A DNA stretch of 64,000 bases, from positions 1 through 64,000 of the forward strand of contig CAZPYA010000011.1 in NCBI GenBank assembly GCA_964590255.1, in the 5' to 3' direction. This document shows, piece after piece, positions 14,911-23,808 of the stretch (within the stretch, counting starts at the first letter, position 1; each line of letters starts with the position of its first letter). A model generated the notes under the pieces. The model searched no databases, had not been told where the DNA came from, and saw nothing but the letters and a program-made list of their open reading frames with translations. A program made the translations under genes and the position numbers. This stretch comes from JAKIYB01 sp964590255. GTDB lineage: Bacteria; Armatimonadota; Hebobacteria; CAIYQO01.

Positions 14911-15594
14911 CTACTTCGCGTCTTTCTTCGCCAGGTCCTTCAGCCGACCATCCACCTTCGGGGCGATGGTTTTGTCCTTCGCGGCGGTGAACGATTTGCC
15001 GATGACGTCGATGAGCGTCAGTTCCAGCGTTTTACGCGTCTTCTGAATTTCGTTGAAGGTCGTGAAGTACCCCGCGGCGCCGTTGGCCAGCTCAGCCGGC
15101 ATGGCGACCACCAGCGTGGCAGCGGCATCGGTGACGTCCAGCGCCTTGCCTTTCACCTTTATTTCGGTGACGCGGGCATTGGCGGGCTGTTTGCTGTCAA
15201 AGGTCACCTCCATGCCGGAGAACTGCAGGAAGGCCATGTTCGATTCAGGCACCTTGGCCAGCGCGCGCTCCAGCATCTTTTTCACCTGCGCCGGCGTCAT
15301 CTTCAAGGTGTTGATCTTCGTTGTCGGAAACGCGAGCAGGCTGCGCATCGCCTGATCGTCGACCACGCCTTTGGTGATGGCCGGATTCGGGGTGAAGGCC
15401 ATCGGGTGAATAGCCACGAGATCGGCGCCACTGGCGTCCTTGATGGCATCGGCGACGAAGTTGCCGAGGTTGGTCTCCTCGGTGGCCATTTTCGCGCCGT
15501 CAAGCGGCACGTCAGTCTTCCCCATCTCAGCGGCAAACGCCGGCAGGATGCCCAACAGCAATATGCAGACCAGGCTGATATACCATGTTTTCAT
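14911..15594 (-). CDS. Exported 5'-nucleotidase C-terminal-domain protein
   Basis: This 227-residue protein has a clear signal peptide (MKTWYISLVCILLLGILPAFA) and then a 5_nucleotid_C-type domain: ETNLGNFVADAIKDASGADLVAIHP is the family's 'TNLGNLVADAM' block, and an LKMTPAQVKKMLERAL segment follows. This domain normally binds the nucleotide base in UshA-like enzymes but has no catalytic metal site. Standing alone it would be a periplasmic binding protein of unknown ligand. The start at 15594 begins the signal peptide; the frame upstream is extension only. Confidence 0.8.
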   Translation of the reverse strand: MKTWYISLVCILLLGILPAFAAEMGKTDVPLDGAKMATEETNLGNFVADAIKDASGADLVAIHPMAFTPNPAITKGVVDDQAMRSLLAFPTTKINTLKMTPAQVKKMLERALAKVPESNMAFLQFSGMEVTFDSKQPANARVTEIKVKGKALDVTDAAATLVVAMPAELANGAAGYFTTFNEIQKTRKTLELTLIDVIGKSFTAAKDKTIAPKVDGRLKDLAKKDAK

Positions 15595-15808
15595 GCCGTT
15601 TCTCCTCTCCCCTCCACTTCGGGGATGAGTCCGCATCCTAACCGTACCCGGTTGACGGTTTTCGCTAACATCAGGCCGTCCCTGACCTCCCTGTCATATA
15701 TTTTGACACGCCGAACGAAAAAAGGTGGCAACACCCATGTTAAGAATCCTTGACAGCGAAGAAGCGCCCTCCTGTAACGAGAAAGCGCCCACCTGTGTAA
15801 CTGCGTCC

Positions 15809-15838
15809 TTGCCGGTTCCGCCCCGCCTTTGTTATACT
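15809..15838 (+). promoter_or_regulatory. Promoter of the aminotransferase-fhaA pair
   Basis: TTGCCG (15809-15814), an 18-bp spacer and TATACT (15833-15838). The start codon at 15886 is about 40 bases after the predicted start point. Confidence 0.6.
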
Positions 15839-15885
15839 TTCCGTGGAGGCGCACGTTGGATGGCCTCCGGGAAAAGGATCTCGCC

Positions 15886-17058
15886 ATGTCGTTTGACCCG
15901 AATTCACGCATTGCTCATCGCGTACAATCGCTGCAGCCCTCGCCGATCCGGCGCTTTTTCGGACTGGTGGAGTCCATGCCCGATGCCATTTCGCTAAGCA
16001 TCGGCGAGCCGGACTTCGTCACCCCGTGGGACACCCGCGAGTCGGGCATCTTCTCACTGGAGAAAGGCTATACGCGGTATACCGCCAATCTCGGCATCAT
16101 CGAGCTCCGTCGGGAGATCGCGGCGTACCTGCAGCGGCGCTTTCACGTCACCTATGACCCGCGGACAGAGATCCTGGTGACGGTGGGGGTGAGCGAAGCG
16201 CTGGACCTGGCGATGCGCGTGCTGTTGAACCCGGGCGACCGCGTGGTGATTCCGCAGCCGTCATACGTTGCCTACCCGGCGGTGGTGTCGATGGCCGGTG
16301 GCGAACCGGTGCTGATGCCCACCTACGCCAACGATAATTTTGAGTTGACCGCCGAGCAATTTGACCGCGTACTGGCTGAGAGCGGCGCGAAGGTGGCGCT
16401 GCTCGGTTACCCGAACAACCCCACCGGCGCCATCCTACCACGCGAGCGCATGGAGTCGCTGGCGGCAGTGGCGGCGAAGCGCGACGTGATCGTGATCACC
16501 GATGAGATTTACGCCGAGCTGACGTATGACGGCGATCCGCTCTCCTTTGCCGCATTGCCAGGCATGCGGGACCGCTCGGTGCTGCTCAGCGGCTTTTCCA
16601 AGGCGTTAGCCATGACCGGCTGGCGCCTGGGCTACGTGGCCGCGCCCGCCGAAATCATCGAGGCGATGAACAAGGTGCATGCCTACACCGCCATGTGCGC
16701 GCCGACGATGGCGCAGATGGCGGCGGTAGAGGCACTGCAGCATGGCGAGCGTGAGGTGGCGTTGATGCGCGAGGACTATAACCAGCGCCGCCGCGTCATC
16801 CTCAACCGCCTGCGCGCGCTGGGCATGACCTGCTTCGAGCCGAAGGGGGCGTTTTACGCCTTCCCATGCATCACCAATACCGGCCTGTCGTCCACGGAGT
16901 TCGCCGAGCGCTTGCTGATGGAGCACCGCGTGGCGGTGGTGCCGGGGAACGCCTTCGGTGAGTGCGGCGAGGGGTACGTGCGCTGCTGCTATGCGACCGC
17001 CATGCCGCTCATTGAAGAAGCGATGGCGCGGATGGGTCGGTTCGTGGCATCGCTATAG
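15886..17058 (+). CDS. Class I/II PLP-dependent aminotransferase
   Basis: This 390-residue fold-type I aminotransferase has the PLP lysine, Lys239, in SGFSKALAMTGWRLGY. NPTG binding appears in GYPNNPTGAI, the Asp-Tyr pair in ITDEIYAEL, and a C-terminal arginine region is present. It resembles the aspartate/PatA-type enzymes that use 2-oxoglutarate; the amino donor cannot be fixed. The ATG at 15886 follows AAAAGGAT. An earlier in-frame ATG at 15829 overlaps the promoter and is unlikely. Confidence 0.88.
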   Translation: MSFDPNSRIAHRVQSLQPSPIRRFFGLVESMPDAISLSIGEPDFVTPWDTRESGIFSLEKGYTRYTANLGIIELRREIAAYLQRRFHVTYDPRTEILVTVGVSEALDLAMRVLLNPGDRVVIPQPSYVAYPAVVSMAGGEPVLMPTYANDNFELTAEQFDRVLAESGAKVALLGYPNNPTGAILPRERMESLAAVAAKRDVIVITDEIYAELTYDGDPLSFAALPGMRDRSVLLSGFSKALAMTGWRLGYVAAPAEIIEAMNKVHAYTAMCAPTMAQMAAVEALQHGEREVALMREDYNQRRRVILNRLRALGMTCFEPKGAFYAFPCITNTGLSSTEFAERLLMEHRVAVVPGNAFGECGEGYVRCCYATAMPLIEEAMARMGRFVASL

Positions 17059-17089
17059 GCAGCATGTCGACGCGGAACGAGAGGACGCC

Positions 17090-17872
17090 GTGGATATTTT
17101 CGAGCGACTGGAACACCGCCTGGAAGGGTTGATCGAGCGCATCACCGACGGCGTCTTCCGTACGCAACTGCAACCGGTAGAGTTAGGCAAAAAGCTGACG
17201 CGCGAGATGGACGCGCACCGAACCGTCGCCCCCAGCTCGACCTTCGTGCCGAACGGATATGTCATCGAGGTTGGGCCGGACAACTTCGCCAAGTTCAACA
17301 TGCTGGGCCATTCGTTGCTGGGCGAGTTTGAGACACTGCTGAGCCGCCACGCCGAACATGAAGGTTATACGATGATCGGCCCGATTAGCGTGCGCCTGCG
17401 AGAGGACGCCGGCTTGAAGGCGCACGAGGCGAAAATCGTCGCCATCGACACGAAACCGCTCCCGAAATCCACCGTGCTGACGGCGGTGCCGCCTCCCCCG
17501 CCGCCTCCGCCGCCCGTCCACAGCGAAACAGTGATGTTAAGCGGCCAAACGGAGTTCATCCCCGTCGCTGCACGGCTGGCGCCGCCCCCCGGCATCCTGG
17601 AGATTGTCGACGGACCGGAGCACGGCACACGCATCGCTGTGCGCGACGGCCTGCGCATCGGGCGCGGCACGAAAAATGACATGGCCCTCACCGACAGCGC
17701 CGTCTCGCGCGAACACGCCGAAATCGTCTTCACCGACGGCGCGTGGAGCATCCGTGACCTCGGCAGCGCCAATCAAACCGTGGTGAATGGCGCCGTCGTC
17801 GACAGCGCCCCTCTCGCCGACGGCGACGAACTGCTGCTCGGCCGCACCAAGCTGGTGTTCCGAGCGGGGTAG
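17090..17872 (+). CDS. FhaA-like protein (DUF3662 plus FHA domain)
   Basis: This 260-residue protein has an N-terminal DUF3662 domain (DIFERLEHRLEGLIERITDGVF) and then a linker with nine consecutive prolines. The C-terminal FHA domain has the phosphothreonine-binding signature (LRIGRGTKNDMAL, SREHAEI, LGSANQTVVNG). FhaA proteins read Ser/Thr-kinase phosphorylation and are linked to cell-wall control in Actinobacteria. The GTG at 17090 follows AGAGGA and lies 31 bases after the aminotransferase stop. No kinase is in the window. Confidence 0.85.
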   Translation: MDIFERLEHRLEGLIERITDGVFRTQLQPVELGKKLTREMDAHRTVAPSSTFVPNGYVIEVGPDNFAKFNMLGHSLLGEFETLLSRHAEHEGYTMIGPISVRLREDAGLKAHEAKIVAIDTKPLPKSTVLTAVPPPPPPPPPVHSETVMLSGQTEFIPVAARLAPPPGILEIVDGPEHGTRIAVRDGLRIGRGTKNDMALTDSAVSREHAEIVFTDGAWSIRDLGSANQTVVNGAVVDSAPLADGDELLLGRTKLVFRAG

Positions 17873-17911
17873 TGTTGCCACAACCCCGCCGGATCGGCTC
17901 ACCCATCCTGT

Positions 17912-18415
17912 TTAACGGCGATGGTGGCGCCGCTGGCGTTCCAAGTTATACAGATACACCGCCGATTCATTGGGTACGCCATAGACAGCCGTGCCGTTCG
18001 TGCGGAAGAGCGGGCTCCGCGGGATGTAGTAGGTGTAGATATTCGTGTATGGCCTGATCGTCACCCCGCCGCCCGGGTGGCGCATGCGCAGTTCCACCGC
18101 CGGCGGCGCGACGGGGCGGATGAGCGTGGGCACGTAGCCCGGCGCGGAGGCTAACAGTGGCGCCGGCACAATGCGTCCACCATATCCCGCGGCTGCTAGC
18201 GGAGCGTACCCGTAATACGGCAGATACCCCGCCTCCACATCTGGCCCCAGTTCCACGCCGTCCGGCAGATGCTGATATAGCACCTGGTTGACCGGCGGCA
18301 GCGGCGCGGCGCGCTCCGGCGTCCGCCGCGTGGTCATCTCCACGGAATACAGCGTCGTGCTGGCGAATGCTGCCGCGCCCAGCACGACACAAGCAATCAA
18401 TACTGATCTGCGCAT
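17912..18415 (-). CDS. Hypothetical exported protein
   Basis: This 167-residue protein has an N-terminal hydrophobic signal or anchor (MRRSVLIACVVLGAAAFASTTLY) followed by a Pro/Tyr/Gly-rich body without cysteines and a basic RQRRHHRR end. I do not recognise a family. AGGGGGA precedes the ATG at 18415, which is preferred over an upstream in-frame start because it begins the signal sequence. Confidence 0.6.
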   Translation of the reverse strand: MRRSVLIACVVLGAAAFASTTLYSVEMTTRRTPERAAPLPPVNQVLYQHLPDGVELGPDVEAGYLPYYGYAPLAAAGYGGRIVPAPLLASAPGYVPTLIRPVAPPAVELRMRHPGGGVTIRPYTNIYTYYIPRSPLFRTNGTAVYGVPNESAVYLYNLERQRRHHRR

Positions 18416-18513
18416 GACGATTCCCCCTGTGATCCGGTTTCTCGCCGATATCATAGGGAGTCTTCTCCGTTGCCGGGTGAGGTATGCCGTGGATTTGTCG
18501 TAATCGGCCGCGA

Positions 18514-19377
18514 TCAGTGAGGAACGAGGAACTGGGTAGTGGTGGTCCAGGGGAAATCGTTACTGAGGGCAAGGGCAGCGTGCTCGGCGGTGGCGGCATC
18601 GGCACACAGGCCGAAGAGCGCGGAGCCACTACCGCAGAGCAGCACGCCCTGGCAGCCTTCTTCATACATGCGCATGCAGCCCTGCACCAGGCCGGGCAGC
18701 AGGCGGAAGGCGGGTTTTTCCAGGTCGTTCACCAGGCAGCGGGAGATCGCCGAGAGATCGCCCATGGCGAGCGCCTGCAGCATCTCCTCTGTCTCCAGGA
18801 AATACTTGCCCATCGCGATGGCGCGGGGGGCGTAGAGGCGCCGATAGACTTCTTCCGTCGACAGGCCGGCAGCGGGCTTGGCCAGCACCACGTGGATGGC
18901 GGAGTGGTGCATCACCGGCAGCACTTCTTCGCCGCGGCCGCGCACGATGCCGGTGGGCAGGCCACCGAGAAAGAAGGGGACATCGGAGCCGAGGGTGGCC
19001 GCCAGCGTCATGAGCTTGTCCAGGGGCAGACGGATTTCCCAGAATTCGTTGAGCGCCGCCAACGCCGCCGCGGCATCGGTGCTGCCGCCGCCCAGGCCGG
19101 CCTGCATGGGGATGCTCTTGTGCAGATGTATGCGCGCCCCGCGTTGGACATTGGTGCAGCAGGACAACATCAGATGCGCGGCGCGCACAACCAGGTTATT
19201 GGGATTCTCCAGTTCGGGATCGGTGCAGGTGAAGACGATCTCGCGGTCGTCATGAATAGTGAGCACATCCGCCAGCGTAATCATCTGCATGACGGATTCC
19301 AGCGCGTGAAAACCGTCCGTGCGCTTCCCGAGCACGCGGAGCGTGAGGTTGATTTTCGCCGGCGCGGAAATCTGCAT
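18514..19377 (-). CDS. ispE: 4-diphosphocytidyl-2-C-methyl-D-erythritol kinase
   Basis: This 287-residue GHMP kinase phosphorylates CDP-methylerythritol in the non-mevalonate isoprenoid route. The N-terminal APAKINLTLRVLGKRTDGFH, the ATP loop PMQAGLGGGSTDAAA and the C-terminal LCGSGSALFGL are all family signatures. The gene is divergent from rsmB across 89 bases. Confidence 0.92.
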   Translation of the reverse strand: MQISAPAKINLTLRVLGKRTDGFHALESVMQMITLADVLTIHDDREIVFTCTDPELENPNNLVVRAAHLMLSCCTNVQRGARIHLHKSIPMQAGLGGGSTDAAAALAALNEFWEIRLPLDKLMTLAATLGSDVPFFLGGLPTGIVRGRGEEVLPVMHHSAIHVVLAKPAAGLSTEEVYRRLYAPRAIAMGKYFLETEEMLQALAMGDLSAISRCLVNDLEKPAFRLLPGLVQGCMRMYEEGCQGVLLCGSGSALFGLCADAATAEHAALALSNDFPWTTTTQFLVPH

Positions 19378-19466
19378 ACCCTTAGCCTACATGAGGAAGC
19401 GCATGCTGGCAAGTACATGACGTAAAAAACCTGTACGGAAGCGTGTTCATCTGGTAGACTCTGGCC

Positions 19467-20819
19467 ATGGCAATCGCTCGAACACGTCAAATCGCGCTGG
19501 ATTCGCTGCTGCGCGTCGCGCAGGGTTCATCGGCCAACGCCGTGCTGGACGCCGCGCTCACCCATGAATCGCTGGAGACGCGCGACCGCGGCTTTGTCAC
19601 CGAGCTGGTGGACGGCACGCTGCGCTGGCAGGGGCGGCTGGATTATCTCCTCGGACTGCTGGTGGAAGGCTCGCTCGACAAGTTGGAGCCGGCAGTACGG
19701 CAGATTCTGCGGCTGGGCGCTTACCAACTGGTGCTGCTGGAGCGCGTGCCGCCGCATGCCGCGGTGAACGAGGCGGTGGCGCAGGCGCGTGAGCGGGCGA
19801 ATGAAGGCGCGGCGAAGCTGGTCAACGCGGTGCTGCGCCGGCTGGAGCGCGAACAAGATTCCCTTCCCTATCCCGATCCCGCCGTGGATCCGGTGGCCTT
19901 TTTAGCCGCGCGCTATTCACACCCGGCGTGGCTGGTGACGCGCTGGCTGGCGCGATTCGGCCTGGCGGATACTCAGGCGCTGCTGGCGATCAACAACACT
20001 CCGCCGCCGCTGACGCTGCGCCTGAACCGCCGCTGGGTGACCCGCGAAGGACTGCAGGGCTTTTTGAAGTTGCGCGACATCGACACCATCCCGACGGCCA
20101 TCTCGCCGAACGGGCTCATTATCACTTCCGGCGGTAATCCCCGTGACATCGACCTGTATCAGGAAGGCCTGTTCAGCATCCAGGGCGAGGGCTCGATGGT
20201 AATGGTGGAACTGCTGAAGCCGGGCAAAAACCGCGCTGGCTGGGACATGGCGGCGGGCGTGGGCGGCAAAACGACATACCTGGCGGAATGGGTGGACGAC
20301 TCCGGTTCGCTGCTTGCCACCGATACGTCCGCGGAGCGGCTGGAGGTGCTGCGGCGGCAATTGGCGCGTCTGGAGCTGACATCGGTGCGCGTCGAGGCCG
20401 GCGATGCCCGGACTTTTCCGCTCGAACCGAAAAGCCTGGATTTCATCCTCCTCGACGCGCCATGCACCGGCACCGGCTCGCTGCGGCGACAGGCGGACGC
20501 GCGCTGGCGCAAGGCGCCTGAGCAGTTCGCGGAGATGGCGAAACTGCAGCGGGAACTGCTGGAAGCCGCCGCGCTCGCCGCGAATCCGGGGGGATTACTG
20601 CTCTACTGCACCTGCTCGCTGGAGCCGGAAGAGAACGAGGATGTCATCGGGCCGTTCCTCGCCGACCACCCGGAGTGGTCGCTGGATATGGAGGGACTGA
20701 AACATCAGACGCTGCCCGACGATGCGCGCGATCTGTCCGGTTTCGTCCGCCTCCTCCCCCATCGGCATGGCACCGACGGGTTCTTCGCGGCACGAATGGT
20801 GAAATCAGGTGTAGAATAG
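19467..20819 (+). CDS. rsmB: 16S rRNA (cytosine-C5)-methyltransferase RsmB
   Basis: This 450-residue enzyme methylates C967 of 16S rRNA in E. coli numbering. It has an N-terminal NusB-like RNA-binding domain (to about residue 140) and a Rossmann methyltransferase domain. The SAM loop is seen as MAAGVGGKTTYLAE, and the two catalytic cysteines in DAPCTGTGSLRR and YCTCSLEPEENE. The ATG at 19467 lies 89 bases from divergent ispE. Confidence 0.92.
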   Translation: MAIARTRQIALDSLLRVAQGSSANAVLDAALTHESLETRDRGFVTELVDGTLRWQGRLDYLLGLLVEGSLDKLEPAVRQILRLGAYQLVLLERVPPHAAVNEAVAQARERANEGAAKLVNAVLRRLEREQDSLPYPDPAVDPVAFLAARYSHPAWLVTRWLARFGLADTQALLAINNTPPPLTLRLNRRWVTREGLQGFLKLRDIDTIPTAISPNGLIITSGGNPRDIDLYQEGLFSIQGEGSMVMVELLKPGKNRAGWDMAAGVGGKTTYLAEWVDDSGSLLATDTSAERLEVLRRQLARLELTSVRVEAGDARTFPLEPKSLDFILLDAPCTGTGSLRRQADARWRKAPEQFAEMAKLQRELLEAAALAANPGGLLLYCTCSLEPEENEDVIGPFLADHPEWSLDMEGLKHQTLPDDARDLSGFVRLLPHRHGTDGFFAARMVKSGVE

Positions 20820-20837
20820 GGTGGTTCTGTTATACTG

Positions 20838-21001
20838 AGAAACTGTTTGGGAAGTGGTCGTCGTCGGATTGCGGAGGATGGATCGTGGCTGGCAAGGCGG
20901 ATGCGCGCGAGTGTATCGGGTGATACATGCCAGCGAATCCAACGCGACCAGACGCGGTCCAGACCCGCAAGGCGGCGGCGAACACTTTCAAAACAGTTTC
21001 T
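20838..21001. mobile_element. MITE-like element with AGAAACTGTTT ends
   Basis: AGAAACTGTTT at 20838-20848 and its exact complement AAACAGTTTCT at 20991-21001 bound 164 bases. Inside, GTGTATC gggt GATACAT forms a central hairpin, flanked by CTGGC and GCCAG. The whole could fold as a cruciform or RNA stem. It has no open frame of substance and looks like a non-autonomous transposon relic. Confidence 0.5.
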
Positions 21002-21023
21002 GAGATTGTGACGAGGTGACATT

Positions 21024-21326
21024 ATGGGATTCTGGGGTATGATGCTCAACGCGCTGCAGTATGCGCCACTAGTGATGGAAGTGACCAAGGCCATGGGCGG
21101 AAAGCCGGAAGAGGCGCCGGAAACGACGCCCGATGAGCTGAAAGGCCAACTGCAGGCGCAGCAGAAACGTATCGAAGAGACACAGGAGGAGGTATCGCGC
21201 CTGCGTGACCGCATGCGGCAACTGGAATCTGCCGTCTCCACGCTGCAGTTGTGGGCATGGATCGGCCTCACTTCGCTCGGTATTCTCGTCGTCATCATGC
21301 TCATCGTAATGCTCACCCGACGATAA
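21024..21326 (+). CDS. Small coiled-coil membrane protein
   Basis: This 100-residue protein has a short amphipathic N-terminus and a charged coiled coil at about residues 38-70 (LKGQLQAQQKRIEETQEEV). One C-terminal transmembrane helix (WIGLTSLGILVVIMLIVML) ends in TRR. It is unrecognised and could be a membrane scaffold. GAGGTG precedes the ATG. The next gene starts 11 bases later, so they are probably co-transcribed. Confidence 0.65.
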   Translation: MGFWGMMLNALQYAPLVMEVTKAMGGKPEEAPETTPDELKGQLQAQQKRIEETQEEVSRLRDRMRQLESAVSTLQLWAWIGLTSLGILVVIMLIVMLTRR

Positions 21327-21337
21327 AGGATACCATT

Positions 21338-22648
21338 ATGCCGAGCTATCAGACCGAACTCTACGCGCGCCTGCACGCGCACCTGGATGCCGTGCCGATG
21401 ATCGATTGTCATGAGCACCTGCAGCGAGACACCGAGCTGCCGACCGGCGATGATATCCACATTGGCCGCTTCTTCATCCATTATGCCAACTGCGACTTGA
21501 TCAGCGCCGGGCTGCCGCGGACGGACTACCAGCGGGTGATGGACGGTGGGAACGGCCTGTCGCCGCGCGAGCGCTGGGCGCTGCTGGCGCCGTGCTACCG
21601 CAAGGCGTGGAACACCGCCTACTGCGAGGCGCTGCGCATCGCCATCCGTGATCTCTACGGCATCGAGGACTTCGCCGACGACACTGTCGACGCGCTGACC
21701 GACGCCATGCGCGCGCAGATCGCGCCGGGCTTCACCCGGCGGGTGTTCGACCGCGCCGGCATCGACTTCGCGATGAACAATCCTTTCGCCCCGAAGCTGG
21801 TCTTCAATCCCGACTTCGATCCGGATTGCTTCATCGTCGACATGGTTGATACCTTCACCAGCCTCCAAGCCGCCCGCCTGTCGGAAGAATCCGGCCTGCG
21901 TATCGCCTGCCTGGAGGAGTATCTGGGCGTCATCGATGACTATTTCGCGCGCTATGCCCACCTGGCTGGCGCCTTCAAGGTCGGCCGCGCATACGACCGC
22001 ACGCTCTACTGGGAAGACGTGCCCCGCGCGGACGCCGAGCGAGCCTTTAACCACATGCTGGCGTTCGGCGAATATCCCGACCGCCGCGAGGTGCAGGGCT
22101 TCGAGGATTTCATCATGCACTACCTGTGCCGGAAGTGCGGCGAGCACGGCATCCGCATGAAGTTCCACACTGGCCTGCAGGAAGGTAATGGCAATCGCAT
22201 CACGAACAGCCGGGCGGCGCTGCTGGCCAACCTGTTCATGAAATACCCGCAAACCGGCTTCGACATCTACCACATCTCCTACCCCTATCAAGAAGAACTG
22301 GCGACGCTGGCGAAGAATTTTCCTAATGTGACGGTGGACTTCTGCTGGATGTGGATCATCAATCCCGCCGCCGGCCGCCGGGCGCTGTCCGACATGCTCG
22401 ATACCGTGCCGGCGAATAAGCTGCACGGCTTCGGCGGCGACTTCATCTTCGTGGAAGGCAGCTACGGCCACGCCGCCATCGCCCGCCGCGAAATCGCCCG
22501 CGTATTGGCGGAAAAGGTAGAGGAAGGGCGCTTCAGCGAGGACTACGCCGCGCAAGTCGGCACCATGCTGCTGCGCGACAACGCGTTGGAGAATTTCGGC
22601 CTACAGGCGCGGCACACGGCGTTCGCAGTTTCCCACGCATTGACATAA
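21338..22648 (+). CDS. Amidohydrolase-superfamily protein (uronate isomerase-like)
   Basis: This 436-residue TIM-barrel protein starts with the metal-binding MIDCHEHLQ and has further family positions (MKFHTGLQEGNG, HGFGGDFIFVEGSYGH). Its arrangement recalls amidohydrolase_2 and uronate isomerase-like proteins rather than classical amidases. The substrate is unknown. AAAGGA precedes the ATG at 21338; the frame upstream overlaps the coiled-coil gene. Confidence 0.75.
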   Translation: MPSYQTELYARLHAHLDAVPMIDCHEHLQRDTELPTGDDIHIGRFFIHYANCDLISAGLPRTDYQRVMDGGNGLSPRERWALLAPCYRKAWNTAYCEALRIAIRDLYGIEDFADDTVDALTDAMRAQIAPGFTRRVFDRAGIDFAMNNPFAPKLVFNPDFDPDCFIVDMVDTFTSLQAARLSEESGLRIACLEEYLGVIDDYFARYAHLAGAFKVGRAYDRTLYWEDVPRADAERAFNHMLAFGEYPDRREVQGFEDFIMHYLCRKCGEHGIRMKFHTGLQEGNGNRITNSRAALLANLFMKYPQTGFDIYHISYPYQEELATLAKNFPNVTVDFCWMWIINPAAGRRALSDMLDTVPANKLHGFGGDFIFVEGSYGHAAIARREIARVLAEKVEEGRFSEDYAAQVGTMLLRDNALENFGLQARHTAFAVSHALT

Positions 22649-22662
22649 CGTCGAGAGAAGAA

Positions 22663-22710
22663 AACTGGTGCGCACTCCCCGGATGTTGGTATGGGGAGTG
22701 CGCACCAGTT
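22663..22710. terminator. Bidirectional terminator hairpin
   Basis: A perfect 18-bp stem (22663-22680 with 22693-22710) and a 12-base loop separate two convergent genes. T-rich stretches are weak on both sides. Confidence 0.7.
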
Positions 22711-22760
22711 GTTCAATCAGAGCACGAGCGCCAAAAAAAAGCGTTCGCTACGGATATTTG

Positions 22761-23774
22761 TTACACCTCGGCGGATTCGCCGACCAGCTTCTTCAGCCGG
22801 GCGACGCGGTAGGCGGTGCGGGGATGCGTGCTGAAAAGGTTGGCGAACCAGCCATCGAAGGACGGCGGGACGATGAACAGATGCGAGGCGGAGGGACTGA
22901 TCTGCAGCGGCTGCATGCGCACCGTCTTCTCCATGGTTTCCAGCGCGGAGGCCAGCGCCAGTGGTTTGCCGCTAATGTAGGCGCCGTCTTCATCGGCCTG
23001 GTACTCGCGGGCGCGAGAGATGCCGAGTTGCACCAGCAGCGCGCCCAGCGGCGCGAGGATGCCGAGCACCAGGAAGCCAATGAGATTGCCGCGCTCATCG
23101 TCGCTGAAGATAGAGATGCCCCAGCGCGCCAGGAAGCCGAGGAACATGATGGCGCTGGCCAGCGCGGCGACGATGGCGCTCAGCAGCATGTCACCGTGCT
23201 TGATATGCGCCAGTTCATGTCCGATAATCGCTTCGAGCTGGTCGCGGTCGACCACCGACAGCATGCCGGTAGTGACCGCCATCACGCTATGCTGGGGGTC
23301 GCGCCCGGTGGCGAAGGCGTTGGGCGAGGGATCGTCCACCAGGCAGACGGTGGGCATCGGCAGGCCCGCGCGGGCAGCGAGTTCGGTGACGATTTCGTGA
23401 AGCTGCGGCGCCTCTTCCGGAGTCACCGGACGAGCGCCGGTCATGCGCATCACCATCTTATCGCTGAACCAGTAGCTGAAGAAATTCAGCGCCAGCGCGC
23501 CGATGAAAGCAATGACCACGCCATTGATGCCGCCAAAGAGCCCGCCCACCCACATGAGCAGGCCGGTGAGCGCGACCAGCAGCAACGCCACTTTCACCCG
23601 GTCGAACCAACTGGACGTCCAGGTATGCCCGGCCATACTGAGCATGGGGGCCGATGAGGCAGTGGCCAGCGAGTCCGGCACGGCTTTCACCACCGCCGGC
23701 TCGATTTTCGCACCGCATTTACCGCAGAATTTGACCGCCTCGGGCTGTTCAGCCCCGCAAATACCGCATTGCAT
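22761..23774 (-). CDS. htpX: HtpX-like M48 metalloprotease with N-terminal zinc ribbon
   Basis: This 337-residue integral-membrane zinc protease of the HtpX type probably degrades damaged membrane proteins. HELAH is at the active site, a glutamate ligand lies in SRAREYQADEDG, and four hydrophobic segments are seen, two before and two after the HELAH. Unlike standard HtpX (about 290 residues) it begins with a double-zinc-knuckle ribbon, MQCGICG…FCGKCGAK. AGGAGGAG precedes the ATG. The next upstream gene also begins with a zinc ribbon. Confidence 0.88.
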   Translation of the reverse strand: MQCGICGAEQPEAVKFCGKCGAKIEPAVVKAVPDSLATASSAPMLSMAGHTWTSSWFDRVKVALLLVALTGLLMWVGGLFGGINGVVIAFIGALALNFFSYWFSDKMVMRMTGARPVTPEEAPQLHEIVTELAARAGLPMPTVCLVDDPSPNAFATGRDPQHSVMAVTTGMLSVVDRDQLEAIIGHELAHIKHGDMLLSAIVAALASAIMFLGFLARWGISIFSDDERGNLIGFLVLGILAPLGALLVQLGISRAREYQADEDGAYISGKPLALASALETMEKTVRMQPLQISPSASHLFIVPPSFDGWFANLFSTHPRTAYRVARLKKLVGESAEV

Positions 23775-23808
23775 CGTATGTCTCCTCCTGACGAATACAT
23801 GAGTGATA

